64,000 nucleotides of DNA from Armillaria gallica (GCA_037576215.1 JBANDB010000008.1:806001-870000), one strand, 5' to 3'. Numbered from the stretch's first letter, positions 24,919-42,607 are shown. Translations and numbers: made by a program. The notes: generated by a model not told the origin, from the sequence alone.

Positions 24919-25086
24919 TATATCGATTGTTCTGTCTGTGTTGTTACCCGCTATAATATATACCCCGGAAAGGATGCATTATTGGGTGATTCTGAATTCA
25001 AATCAACGGGCATCTCTAATAAGGGTATCCAAAACAATCCTATCATTAAGTAGAGTAAGAACAGAAGAAAAGATACTAATCACTGA

Positions 25087-26643
25087 TCAGCTCAAATCGA
25101 CCTCTACCGTAGGCCCAACATCATCCTCCGTTTCATCCACGCTGGTCGTCGATCTCTCTTTCTCCACGGGTGGCGGGGGAGGCACCTCTATACTCGAAGG
25201 TGTCATGACGCCAGATTTTTCCTCCTGCCGTCCCAATTCACCGCGCAGGATAGGCGGGGGCGAGTTACCTGCAGGCCCGGACGCACGCTGCGGGGCGGTA
25301 GGCGACGAGACCGGTGAAGGGAACTTGAACTCCCGATTCATCGTCCCGCTCCTACTCTTCCTCTTCGTAGACACGTCCGTCGTAGGAGGCAGAGCCTGGG
25401 CGGGTGCCTCTTCTGCAGTTTCTTCAGGTGTGGGTTCGAATGCGGGCTGGTTGACGAAGGGAGAGTGTGTGCTGGGAGGCGAGGTAGATGAGACCCGAGG
25501 GACAACCGGCATAGAGGCACGATTGACGGCATTCCGGTGTGCGGTGTCAGGGCTCGGCTGGCTGCGGTTGACGGCGACTTGGGATAGTGATTGGGAGCGC
25601 AGCGGTGTTACTCGGTCAGCTTTTAGGTCAAAGGCACCAATGGGGACCATTCTGCAGGAAAGTTAGTTGGTTGAAGGGTAATGATAAATTGCGAAGACTG
25701 ACCTTTTCTCGGTGTAACAAGCTATGACCCAGTCTGGATAGAGGACTGGAATACTGAGCTGCAGCGCTCGTTGGTATTCAACACCCGGCGCGCCAGCGGA
25801 ATTTCCTGTAGCTTGAGCACCATTTGTGGTCACGGCTGGTGTCGTGCATATAAAGTGCGTCGTGTCGATTTGTATTTTGTCGCTCCACTTGGCTTTCATT
25901 TCCCTCAGAGCCATCTTCGTATTCTCGAGCAAGACAGAGTCCTGAACGTTACCGAAACATACAGATATGCCTGAGTGTTGGTCATCGTGTGTGTGCGAAC
26001 GCGAATGATGTTTGAGGGGAAAGTTCCGGCGGTGGTTCGAAGGATGAGTTGGAAGGTGTATTCTTCGTCTGTTTGGAGGCCGGAGAGTTTTGTCGAGGTG
26101 TTGGTCAGTGGAGATGGTATTGATGCCAGTCGTTCGCCGTTCCTGTAGATGTCTAGAGAGCGCAGCTTTGCTGTAGAGAGCTGAATAGACGGCCATTCCA
26201 GCGTAACTGAAGTCTGGGTAACGTGGCGAAGCTACACTATGATTAGCGGTTGATCTTCCCAGCACCGAGAGGTTCTCGTACCTGAAGGTCAGGATTGGAA
26301 GGCTTCACGACACCAAATTCCTTCAAAATATCCTCCTGTAACAACCAGAAGTCCTCCTCGCGTCGTTTCTCTTCTTCGTGGTTTTGGTGCACGGCAATGC
26401 TGACTATCGAGCCGGTCGTTGCTCCAGGTGGCAGGAGAACAGAAGGAAACTCAATCAGATGAGCTCGTTCACCCAGCAGGATCTACAATGCTTGTCAATG
26501 CCCAAAATATGATGTTCCGAGGAATTGCCTTACAGCCATCCCAGCATCTGCCATATCCAAGGTTAGTCCGATACCATACGAGGACGTAGACTCATACCGA
26601 GTTTTCCAACGGTAAAAGTAAAGCTTTCTGGTACCTTTTCCAT
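25087..26643 (-). CDS. CHS5: Exomer subunit CHS5 (FN3 and BRCT)
   Basis: The exomer coat scaffold that exports chitin synthase and other cargo from the trans-Golgi. Exon 1 reads MEKVPESFTFTVGKL, the N-terminal dimerisation strand. DAGMAILLGERAHLIEFPSV, LLPPGATTGSIVSIAVHQNH and EEEKRREEDFWLLQEDIL follow. The FN3 domain starts LRHVTQTSVTLEWPS and runs to RTTAGTFPSNIIRVRT. The BRCT domain spans GISVCFGNVQD to LYPDWVIACYTEKR with the conserved Trp. The rest is a Pro/Ser-rich disordered tail ending VEVDLS. The start at 26643 matches the short N-terminus known from other fungi; the frame is open further upstream but without family resemblance. Confidence 0.92.
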
Positions 26644-28221
26644 CGTCGCTGAAGGCGAAGAGTTGAGCGCGTCGATGCTTCGAAGTGGTGTAGACAGAAG
26701 AGGGTTGAATTTCCCACGGTACGTTGCAAATTTCAAAATTCCTTGTCTCACACGCCCTCTCTGCTCTCTTGCGTTCTCCATATTTTTCTCGAATTCTGAA
26801 ATTCAGATATGCCTTATACCACATGGCTACTGAATTTTTTTTACATTTGTGGGAAGAGAATGAGAACGGTATACAGAGCCGAGTTCTCTGCTACAGTTCG
26901 TCCGCCAGGATCCTCCTCCGTCGTACCTCTGTACACGGTGACGGTGCTATGACGTATACTGTGCCCTATGCACGGACTTCCCCCGACGAGTATAAAGGCG
27001 CGCGCCTCCGACAAACATCCTAGATTGTTCTCTCCCTCTCCCTACCCTGCTTCCTCCCGAGTCCACCAACGTAGTACTTGCCTATACTCTCACGTTCATA
27101 TGATGATGGTATCGGCCTTGGTGTTCCCAAAGATTGCCATCTGCCTTCCGCCGCCTTTTAGAGCCTTTCCGTTGTCTATGGTCGCGCATCTTCTACGACC
27201 CCTCTACGCGAATCCGCTGCAGTGACGTAGGGTGGTAGCCACCATGACATCGGCAAACAGGACGACGCATTCAACTATGGCAGACAGTATCTGAAAGTCA
27301 AGGGCTTGTTGACTGAAGTTGATGCGTGATGGACCATGTCGTTGGAACTTCGACCCTAGAAGAGGACCTCAGTCGAAGGGACAAGCGGTGCCCCACCCAT
27401 GGACTTTTATTTCGCCAACAACCGGGTCTCGCCAACCTACGGGATACTTCTATCTCATTCGCAATAACTACTTGCCCATACATATGTTCCAACAAGAGAT
27501 ACCAAGATTCCATTTTAATAGTTTCTCGATCTCCGTCGTCTGTCCTAGTCAAGCGGGATTCAACTTTGTCCAGAAACGGTCGGAAAAGGGCCAGAGACGA
27601 ACAGCTCGAACTTATGTAGAGGTGTCTCTCCTCCATCTCTCATCGCATGCTGACGTCTACCGGCGTCTTTTCCTCGCAGCTGCTTCGAACTACGCACTTT
27701 TTCTCGGAATCTCTTCCTCATGTTCAGCGTCTAGTGGCAAAGTCCCGAAACGATGTTTCCACTTAACCGTGGCATATTGCATACTTCCTACAGCCGTTTA
27801 AGTCTTGTCTGGATATATACAGAACAGTGTACCTCAGCTATACATGCGGCTCGGGTTGAGGCTTCAAGAAGTCTTCATTGAATCAAGTCGATCTTCGAAG
27901 CATATTGATAATCTACCGACGTTCTTTTTGCTGATAATGCAAGATGCCAGAAAGACAGAATCAAATACCTTAGAGAAAAGTCCATCGAGCTATATGCGAG
28001 TCAGATCAGGTTGCAACCTGCGAAACACTCATTCAATACTGTGGACGGATTGAAATGTGACGACGTGTATAAGAATCGAAATATTCTCTCAATCCTGTCG
28101 CATTCTATATTTTGGAATATTTTTCAACAGCTTACTTACGTAATCGTTCTCTTCCTTCGCGCGGGCCATGTAACGATTCCTCGGTGATTGCATTGACCGA
28201 AAAGAATAGTCTTCTCTTGAC
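26644..28221. other. Divergent intergenic region CHS5 / CDK8, no confirmed gene
   Basis: A region of 1.58 kb. One plus-strand frame is open without an ATG from about 27911 to 28188 (includes KYLREKSIELYASQIRL) just before the CDK8 start. Short readable bits occur near 27240-27330 (DIGKQDDAFNYGRQYLKVKG). I cannot assemble or recognise a gene. It should hold both promoters, perhaps with a 5' UTR or a fast-evolving gene. Confidence 0.35.
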
Positions 28222-29790
28222 ATGTTGGATGAATTTTCAAGTGCTCTTCATGATCCTATGCGTCTGTACCGCACCAAAAGAGATGACGCTCATCGTCCAG
28301 TTGCGTCGAAATACAGCATTCTCGGCTTCATCTCTTCTGGGACCTATGGACGTGTGTACAAGGCGCAGAGTCTCGGTGACGATCAGAAGATTCACGCTAT
28401 AAAGAAGTTCAAACCTGACAAGGAGGGCGACGTGGTCACGTATACTGGCATCAGTCAGAGTGCCATCCGGGAGATTGCGGTGGGTCGCAAGTAAAACCTT
28501 TCTCTTCTCACTCACATCGAGACCTTCCAGCTCAACCGAGAAATAGACCATGATAATGTTGTGTCCCTTAAGGAAGTCATTTTGGAAGATAAGTCCATAT
28601 ACATGGTCTTTGACTACGCTGAGCATGATTTCTTGGTCAGTGCCATTCATCTGCAAGAGCCCTCACTCACGCAAAATGATTACAGAAAGTTATACATCAT
28701 CATTCACAGACTCTACGCTGTTCCATTTCTACGCCCGTGTTGAAGTCCCTGATCTATCAACTTTTCAACGGCCTTCTTTACCTTCATTCCTGCCATATAT
28801 TACATCGAGATCTCAAACCCGCCAACATTCTCATCACCTCAGAGGGTGTAGTGAAAATTGGGGACTTGGGGCTTGCCCGCCTCGTGTATGAGCCCCTCCA
28901 GCCACTTTTCGCCGGAGACAAGGTCGTCGTGACAATTTGGTATAGGGCGCCGGAGCTGCTCATGGGAGCAAAACATTACAACAAGGCGATTGATTGCTGG
29001 GCTGTCGGATGCGTTATGGCGGAACTAGCCAGTCTTCGGCCCATATTCAAGGGTGAAGAAGCTAAGCTAGATTCGAAGAAGAACGTGCCCTTTCAGCGGG
29101 ACCAGTTACTCAAGATATTTGAGGTTCTAGGAACGCCAGACGGTTAGTGCGTCATACGAAATCGGATCCTTTCTGACTGTATCGATTCCAGAAAAGACTG
29201 GCGTGGACTGAGGAATATGCCAGAATTTCAGAACATGAAACGATTGGACTAGTGAGTAGCCTCCACTTGCTTCTGTCAGATTCTCATGCGATAACCAGCT
29301 TTCCCAATCACCTACATGAATGGTGTCAGCCACGCATCCGTTCCACGCAAGGCTATGACCTTCTTCGGCATCTGTTTGCATACGACCCAGACAAAAGGCT
29401 TACTGCAAGTGAGGCGCTACAGCATAAATGGTTTCACGAGGAGCCTTTGCCGACATGGAAGTGCGTTCTCTTATTCTCGTGTATGTAGATGCTCACTCAA
29501 CAGCTTGCAGCGCCTTTGAATCCGTGGCACCACATCAGATACCACCTCCTCGTCGGATAACGCAAGACGAAGGCCCATCATCGATGATCCCTATGGCTAT
29601 GAATAATTCACACCCACATCAGCCTCTCATGGCGCCAGGCGCCCCATTTGCGCAGCCTCAGACGCAGTCCAAACCGGGTAGCTCGGCCAGCTTTGCTAGT
29701 CTGAGTGGAGGCGGTGGTGTTTATGTCGGTCAGGGGGCCAGTGGTAATGCATCAAACCCCCATGGTAGGAAGAAGGCGAGACTTGTTTAA
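28222..29790 (+). CDS. SSN3: Cyclin-dependent kinase 8 (Mediator kinase, SSN3/SRB10)
   Basis: The kinase of the Mediator CDK8 module, which acts with cyclin C on RNA polymerase II transcription. It begins [20 protein letters not shown]; the glycine loop is [11 protein letters not shown] and the ATP Lys is in HAIKKFK. The cyclin-contact helix reads [15 protein letters not shown]. The catalytic loop is [12 protein letters not shown]. The metal site is DLG ([16 protein letters not shown]), in the place of the DMG used by metazoan CDK8 instead of DFG. The T-loop [20 protein letters not shown] and [13 protein letters not shown] follow. The C-terminal tail is Pro/Gln/Gly-rich and ends GRKKARLV. Several short introns are spliced out. 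Confidence 0.92.
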
Positions 29791-30941
29791 ACACATCATC
29801 AAATCAAAAAGAAGCGCTCTGTGACGTAGGACTTCGATTTGCTTAGGCAGGCAGCCATCACTCGGAGTACCCGGGCGATAGAGGTGCCACGGTTCCCAAT
29901 CCGTACTTCACGAGACGGCTTCAGCTGTCCGCCACCCCAGCAACATCAACTGAGAGCTGTATATTGCAGGTGATAATAGATCTTTGAACATTTGCCAAGT
30001 TTTAACTGCCTTGAAAGATCCCAGGTGGGTCTGAGATGTCCGAGTCCTTTCGCTGCCCGAGTATCATGGGCCGATGGTACGATGACGACGATTGTGGCTT
30101 GACTTGTGTAAATGGACTCTTTAAACGACTTCGTCGGTCAAAATGTTCTCATATCTTTATTGCGCAGCGTCTGCACCAGCACCAGCCATTTTGAAATGAG
30201 ATATCACTTCGTTTTCCTCAGCCGAGCCATGCTTCCGCCCCACAAACAGGCCGAAATCCAACTACGTGGTCCGCTCACTTCGAGCCTCCGTTACACAGCT
30301 AGATAACGCCTGCGCGCTTCGACCATATCAAAACAGTTACCACCATATACTAGCTCCATGTGAATATTCACGTTCAAAACCCGTTTCCCAGCCACTATCT
30401 CAGTTACGACACTCCCAAAGCGCAGTGCCCTCTTCTCGCAGACAATAATATTCCTTCGTATCGCTGCGGTCTACTGATCATTTGATCAAGCTATGACGCA
30501 CAAACGTAACGTAATGAAATCAACATTCTTCGAACGTTCTTTATCCTTGTGTTTGATCGTATGCTCGTCCATCGTTTTAGAACGCGGTGTTCGTATACAA
30601 ACCCAGGCTCTGCAGTGGGTGGGCTACATCGATACTGCTGATCCCATTTATATTTCACGACACGTTTTCGCACGCCGGCTTCTTTCTATGCATCAATCTT
30701 CTCAACAGCTGGCGGCTGTGGTCGTCATCATCATCGTGGTCCGCCAATTGTCTTCTCATCCATAATTTCTGATATGCGAAGTGGCACCGCCCTCTCTGCT
30801 AGTAGACGTGATACCATCCATCTCTATTCTGTATCTCAACTAGCCGAGTGCACTAACGGAAGTACGGAGCCGCTTCGCACGTTTATAAGGCTTCTCAAAA
30901 CCACTCAGTCATCCCAAAGTATCCGAACCCACCTCCTCAGC
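29791..30941. other. Intergenic, no supported gene
   Basis: A spacer of 1.15 kb between CDK8 and the deuterolysin. A 53-codon frame at 30036-30197 (starts MSESFRCPS) is most likely chance. The right part is the deuterolysin promoter. Confidence 0.4.
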
Positions 30942-32428
30942 ATGTTCTTCCTGCCTTTCGCCCTTAGCTTTGCCTCTGTTTTGGCTAGTCCTCAATATAA
31001 GAGGACCGGTGAACTCGTCGTTGAGCTCTCAGGACCCGCCGGCAGTGTAAACTCTGCGGACCTCGTTCTTACTGCGTCCATCACCAACACTGGCAGCCAG
31101 GATGTGAAAGTACTTAAGTATGGTACAGTTCTCGACGACCTTCCTACCCGTTCTTTCGTTGTGACCAACGATGACACCCAATCCGAAGTGCCTTTCACCG
31201 GTGTCAAGGTTGAGTTACTTCTTGTCTGCAATTTACGGCATCTAATTGTCTTTACTTCATGCACTAGCTATCCGTATCCATGGACAATAACCCAGAGGCA
31301 GCCTACATTACTATCGCAAGTGGTCAGACCATCAATGTCACCCATGATGGTAATTCTTTGAATAACTATCATTGATAATGGTTCTAATATTTTTTAATTG
31401 CAAAGTTTCGGCCATCTACGACTGGGGGGGAAACGGAAAGTACACTTTCACTCCTATCGCTTCCTTCCGAGCTGCTGCTCCCGGTAATTTGCTTGCGGAT
31501 ATCAGCAGTCTTTCCAAGGTTTCCGCAGACAGCAGTTCTCTCGGCGTTGAAATTTCGAGTGTCACTAAGCGTGAACTGCAGTCCAAGCATGAAAGTCGTT
31601 CCAGCGATGTCCAGGTCCTCGACAAGCGTGCTGTCGTTTCCTGTTCGTCCTCTTCTGAATCTAGCTTCATATCTGCAAGGTATGCATGACGTTCGTTTCC
31701 ATATCTCTTCATTCACGTCGTCACTACAGTTACACTGAGGGCAAGGCACTTGCTTCTCTTGGCTCATCCTACATCAGCTTCAACGGCGCGACTGACAGCC
31801 TGTATCGATCCTACTTTGACTCTACATCGACATCAACGGTCATCAGTGTCTTGAACGCTGCTGCTTCTGAGTCCTCCTCCTCCCGCACGTAAGGCGCTGT
31901 GATTTTCTTACCGCGCTTTAGATAACCTATTTCCTGACAGATTGAGCTGCAATGACACATATAATGTTTGTGACGGTAACGTTATCTCGTACACCGTCAT
32001 TTCCACCACCAATGTAGGTTGTCCTTTGAGTCGTTTGGTCTTATGAGCCGGTATTCATTGCACCGTTTAGATTTATTTCTGCGACACCTTCTTTGATGAG
32101 GTTGCCACCACTGAGCTATGCTCAGGGACAACTGTGGCAGCCCGTAACGTCCGTGGTGGAACCACATTGCACGAGGTCAGATATGTTTGACTATCTATTC
32201 CAAACCCTCCTGACCGTGTCAACCATACAAGCTCACTCACGCCATTGCCAACACTGATGATATCACCTACGGCTGCTCTGCTGACCAGGCGCTTTCTGAT
32301 TCCCAATCAGCCATCAACGCCGACAACTACAACGTAAGATAAATTTCTGTGCTGATGAGAAGTACCTGTGCTTAAAGAAAATACTTCAGTGTTTCACTAC
32401 CCAAGTCTTTCAAAACGAGGAATGTTGA
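30942..32428 (+). CDS. Secreted deuterolysin metalloprotease (M35)
   Basis: A zinc endopeptidase secreted as a pre-pro-protein. The signal peptide is MFFLPFALSFASVLA. The propeptide runs to a Kex2-type LDKR site near 31620 followed by AVVSC. The mature domain has HELTHA (HExxH zinc site, near 32165 and 32235, split by an intron). DDITYGC supplies the downstream Asp ligand of the aspzincin motif. Many cysteines are present for disulfides, and the protein ends FQNEEC at 32426-32428. Seven or so short introns are removed. All active-site residues are present. The likely role is nutrient acquisition. Confidence 0.93.
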
Positions 32429-32595
32429 TCTACAACACTTGCACATTAATTGGCCTGCTCGGAAGGAAGGTAATACGTAATTCAATAGTGTACGCTTTTC
32501 GGCGATGAGATGGGTTTTTATTACGCAAGGTGTCTCTCACGGACTTTGGACAGAATTATTACTATAGTGGTTGCTATCTAGTACTCCTCTGCGGA

Positions 32596-33249
32596 TCATA
32601 TGAACGGATAACGTTCCTCAAATTCCGACTTGGTCATCTCCTCTCCGTATTTGTGGAAAAATTCAGTGATCTTAGTATTAAGTTGATGGAGTGTCATGGG
32701 TACGGCGCATTGTATCGAGTGATGTTCCGTATGCTCGTGCAGACAAACAAGGTCCGGGGGAAGTCTTGTACCTGATGGGGTGGGTATAAACAGAACGGCT
32801 AGCAGGGTTGACTCAGACATACCTTCTGGTAGGCGATATATCACGCTATTCGTCTCCTCGAAGACACGAACAAGTTCTTGTAAGAAGGGACCATTGGGCC
32901 GCACAGATGCACCGTTAGGACCTCGTAACGAATAATCCGTTAGTGTCAGCACGGAAGATGAAAAAGCTTGTAACACACCTTCAAACATAGGGCCCAGCCT
33001 AGGATGAACCAAGCCATCCTTCTGTATGCGTAAATCATACGAAGTTCTTCCCAACTCAATCTGCTTTGTATAGTCCCGTAATATAACGCTCCTTGAGTTG
33101 TTTATCCGGAAAAGTTCACATGGTATATGATCATATCGTCCAAGAAGAGGCTTGTAAAAAGAAGACTTTTTATAATTGGCCGTGGTCGATTTTGATCGGA
33201 TGGACGAGGGGAACGAACGGAATACTTGGTACGTCCTTGTCGTTGACAT
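32596..33249 (-). CDS. Tse2-like ADP-ribosyltransferase-fold domain protein
   Basis: A single-exon protein of 217 residues with no signal peptide. The sequence around CELFRINNSRSVILRDY, GRTSYDLRIQKDGLVHPR, GPNGASVRPNGPFLQEL and RLPEGM resembles, from memory, the fungal proteins assigned to the Tse2 family. Tse2 is a toxin effector with an ADP-ribosyltransferase fold, first described in Pseudomonas. LVCLHEHTEHHS and EMTKSEFEERYPF form the C-terminal part. The function in fungi is not established: toxin, defence or a cellular enzyme are all possible. The frame is intact. It is convergent with the deuterolysin gene, and no recognisable immunity gene lies beside it. The start may be at 33249 or a later Met. 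Confidence 0.6.
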   Translation of the reverse strand: MSTTRTYQVFRSFPSSIRSKSTTANYKKSSFYKPLLGRYDHIPCELFRINNSRSVILRDYTKQIELGRTSYDLRIQKDGLVHPRLGPMFEGVLQAFSSSVLTLTDYSLRGPNGASVRPNGPFLQELVRVFEETNSVIYRLPEGMSESTLLAVLFIPTPSGTRLPPDLVCLHEHTEHHSIQCAVPMTLHQLNTKITEFFHKYGEEMTKSEFEERYPFI

Positions 33250-34242
33250 AGAAAGAGAGTGAAAGAGAGATGGACGACCAGACTGCTGACTAATCCCGGA
33301 GTGCCTCCCGCGCCTTGCGCGCGCCCATCGTTTCGGTACCGACGGTACTTAACCGTGTGGCATGTTTGGGAGAGGGGGGCTATTCTTGAACCCAGATGGA
33401 GGGTAGAAAGGAAGCGTTTGGTCTTCAGGAAGAAAGATACAGCTTGTCTACCCAAGAACCTCGGGATATCGGGATATCCGATACTCAAACGATAGCCCGG
33501 AGCATTACATTCTCACCTTGGCGAAAAATTTCGCGGCTTCAATCATTTCCTGCATGTGAGCAATGTGAATACCCACTATGCCGTCGGTCTATTTTCCAGA
33601 ATCGGAATCTTGTACAGGAATTATGACGCTGAATTTAGAGACGGATGGACGTGTTTAGAAATCCCAATTCTTTCCGAAGAACGGATCAGGTGTACATGTG
33701 GTGAGTATTTTCATTCTCAACCTGAAATGTGACGGGGGAACAAGCACGGTGTGAAAGGTAGCAGCAAGCATTTATTTCGAGGATTACCGCAATCGCGCGT
33801 TTGCAATGCTCGAAGTCAATGGTTGCTTTCTTCCATGAGCTCTTAGATGTAGGTTCATGATATATCTCCCTGGATTTTGCGTTTTCAGAGGCTCTTCCAC
33901 GAGGCGTGATGTCCTGAAAAGTGGGGTGGTACGTGTTTCATTGAGCACATTCGATTGAGAACAATAGCAGGTGCCAAACAAATGCAGAAGAGACACCTAG
34001 AGATCAGACACATTGCCCTGCGCCTCCGAACCTTCGAGTTAAAAAGGAAGCAGCGTGGGACCGGTTGTCATTTCTGTTAAGTCCTTTTCCTAACTGGGAC
34101 AACCCAGCCGACCCTCAAATTATGAGTACTTAGAAGACAAAGGTGGTTTTTGAAGGAGAGAGCGAGAGTGAGAGTGAGAGATAAGAGATATTCAAAGTTT
34201 TTAGAAGAGCTTCCTCAAAGTCGACGTATTCTGGCTATAAAT
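33250..34242. other. Intergenic with an ARB1-like 3' end scrap
   Basis: A spacer of 993 bp. A frame without ATG is open from about 33490 to 33730 (contains NVNTHYAVGLFSRIGILYRN), unrecognised. A GA-rich tract (GAGAGAGCGAGAGTGAGAG) lies near 34160. The segment 33931-34030 matches DNA at the end of the ARB1-like gene and is listed separately. Confidence 0.4.
33931..34030 (+). repeat. Ectopic copy of ARB1-like gene 3' end (cf. 42541-42636)
   Basis: About 100 bp that aligns by eye with 42541-42636 in the same orientation. Shared words include TTGAGCACAT, AATAGCAGG and TAGAGATCAG. In the 42.5 kb copy this DNA contains the stop codon region and 3' flank of the ARB1-like gene. Identity is roughly three quarters, estimated visually. 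It shows that pieces of the 42 kb locus have been copied about 8.6 kb away. Confidence 0.6.
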
Positions 34243-39942
<5,700 letters not shown>

Positions 39943-41332
39943 CTAGCCTTCCTGTCCTGCATAGATTACGACGGGGTGTGCGGTGACGGAAAATCTCAGA
40001 GTTTCTATGCGAAGGTGCATCCGCGAGGCGATATTAGCCTTCAGAGCCCATATGAGCCTGTGGAAAGATTCAGAATCTTGGTTCACGTGGGAATGTAGAA
40101 TACATACATTAGAACGGAGAAGAACGAACGCATCTGACAGTATTTAGTACATAAACAGACGGGATATATCAAATGTGAGGCTTACCTCTATAGTAACAGA
40201 GGCTATTAGAAGCAACATCCAGAGGACTATGCCTTACAGTCAGATGTTTACTGTGAGAGGACATCATAACGCACGAGAAACTATCTGGGGGAATTTACAA
40301 ATTGGTTTGAAATATCAGCAAGACCATAGCTTACCAAGTAAAGCCTAGCACCATCACGCCGCAGCGAATCCAAAATTTCGTGTTCAGACCGACGAGGTAT
40401 TTTCAGAGCATTGTAAAGGGTGATTAAAATTACAAACAGGTTGAAAAATAGCTGCATGATTAAATCAATAAACGATACTTCCTTCAAGGACATGGACGTA
40501 CCATGATTCCCATCGTGTAAGCTATTGTCTTCGGCACCCTCGAATGAACGGCGCAGATATCTACGTTAAGCGGCAGTTGTACTATAGAAGAGCATTAACA
40601 GCTGGTCGTTGGGAGGTTATCAGTGATTACCTCGAGACTTTAGAAGAAGTAAGACAGTCATGACCGAAAGGGCGAACGTGCCCGTTATGCAGCCAACAAA
40701 CACACCAAGCAGCACTCTGCGTATGGTCTGTTTGTGATCCCACAGTCGATAGGCGCGCAGCATGATAAAAACTGCATTTATGGTCAGTCGCAGATATTGT
40801 AATGACGAAAACGGCGACCAACACTGCAAAATGCCAGCCAGAACGGTTGCGGACATAGTAGATAACCAGAAAACGGTTGCGCAACTACAAACGTGTTAAT
40901 TGGCGGTCTCTACAAGTCAGTGTGGATAACACTTACTCCTAGTTCTGATATCAACGTCAGTTTATTCTGGAAACGCAAGCACTGACCTCGTTAGCCGTGG
41001 ATCCTCCCAATCCAATAAAGACTGAATTCAAGACGAATCAGGGAATGGTGGGGAGAGAAAAAACAATGACGAACCATAGGTCGTATACAGCATCACGGCT
41101 TCCGTGAAGTGACGGTTCATTATATAGATGACTTTTGTGAGGTTCTGTCCCTTGAAAGGTCCCCACATCGCTGTTAGTTCTTCATCGAGCGTCAGGCAAT
41201 GGTCCCATAAGATGAGAATGGTTGCTGCAGCTATGCTGTCGTTAGATACCTAAGCACGAACGTAGCAGAATTTGTGGACGTACGCGGCGTATACCTTGCG
41301 AATAATAATTGGCCAACGGAGCCGGTAGACAT
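39943..41332 (-). CDS. DUF6533 seven-helix membrane protein, copy 1 (possible nonsense codon)
   Basis: Member of the DUF6533 integral membrane family that is abundant in Agaricomycetes and of unknown function. The model starts MSTGSVGQLLFARYTP. LILWDHCLTLDEELTAMWG and KVIYIMNRHFTEAVMLYT follow. Helical segments include CATVFWL, VFIMLRAYRLWDHKQ, VLLGVFVGCITGTFALSVM and FNLFVILITLYNALKIPRRS. The end reads ALKANIASRMHLRIETL and AGQEG. About nine short exons join in phase when compared with the other three copies. The 8-nt exon at 40937-40944 reads AAC TAG GA in phase, a stop. The gene is therefore either a recent pseudogene or uses different splicing there. Confidence 0.7.
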
Positions 41333-42607
41333 TAGGACTAGCACGAACAAAGGGAGAGTTTCGAATCCTCGCAGTTAGTCTTCCAGTTATAAAGATCTGT
41401 GAAACATATCTGAGCAATGACAGAAGCAGATCCCCCGTTTTGTGACAAAAAGCTATCAGAACGAAGTCCTAGGTACAGGTACCAGTATCTATTCTGTGGC
41501 GGTGTCTCGACGAGATCCAACAGATTTGAAGACATACGTTGATGAGAAGACACAAACCTGCGTGTCCTGTGTTAAGACCGAGAATTTACAAGGATAGCTT
41601 GATGTGTGTGCATCGTTCATGAACCGACAACATTCAAGTCGATACGTCGTTATTCCACGTTTTATCAGCGGCAAAGGCGGTAAGCGAGTCTAAGGGCGTT
41701 GTCCAAGCAAAAACAGAGTATCGGGTACGTATACTTTTCACCTACATGGACTATGCGAAACAATCACCATGATTGACCAGCGTAAAACAAACGAGTAGAC
41801 CAAAGATCTTGTTTGAACTGCCGCTCCAATTGAAAGAAACTGACATTCCCGACGGAAGGAAGAAAGTCCATGCGCACTCGATGATCCGTCAATGATATTT
41901 ACTCGGAACTGATGCACAGCCCCAGAGCTTTGTGCAAGAGAAGGCAGCAGGAAGCAGAGACCAATCAGAGACAAAAGTTAGCGCAAACGTGCATGACACA
42001 ATTTGATGGCCCAGTTCTAACAAACAATCGAGACAGGACCGATGTTTAGGCCGAGTCCAACAAGTCTGGTTTCCTGGTTCTTGTGATTTGTCTTGTAGAT
42101 AAGCGCAGTGGGTAATCTGTGAGATTCTTAGCTGTTCAGAGCGAGTAGGAGGTGTAAGAGTGTAAGAGAATTGAATTACTGTTTGGTTTGGTGTTTGACG
42201 ATACCGGTCCGATCGCCGGATTGCTGCGTTGTCGATACGATTCTGGTGTCAACAGCATCACCAGGCTCCAGCAGGACTGGCCAGTCTTGGGCCTATAGAC
42301 ATATCCTAGTCCGCTACTTTCACCAGGTCCGGGAGAAGGATGGCCGAGTCCACTGTCAAACGGCGCCGTTTCTTAACACTGTCTGCCCTCGTATCAACAT
42401 CAAAACCTGTTCATCGAATCCATGCAATCTCGGTGAAAGTTGTTCAAGTACTCATGTGTCGGGGACGCGAGCTTGAAATTCATATCGATGTTGAATGTTT
42501 TGTATGATAACTGAGAAACAAAGCGAAGACGGTATGAGTACATGTTTCGTTGAGCACATCCGATTCAGAGTAATAGCAGGCACCAAGATAAAGGGAAAAA
42601 GAAACAC
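41333..42607. other. 5' flank of DUF6533 copy 1, direct repeat, and 3' flank of ARB1-like gene
   Basis: Up to about 41.9 kb the sequence resembles the upstream DNA of the other DUF6533 copies. Examples are TCAATGATATTTACTCGGAA near 41890 versus 47315, and CAATTGAAAGAAACT-like sequence. Then comes the direct repeat at 42019. No coding gene is recognised. Confidence 0.5.
42019..42280 (+). repeat. Direct repeat copy B (cf. 37011-37312)
   Basis: The second copy of the repeat described at 37011, in the same orientation and about 5.0 kb away. It lies between the upstream flank of DUF6533 copy 1 and the end of the ARB1-like gene. Similarity fades after CCAGCAGGACTGG. Confidence 0.8.

Noticed and set aside
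24938..25666. Plus-strand ORF of 242 codons
   Set aside because: Antisense of the Pro/Ser-rich CHS5 tail.
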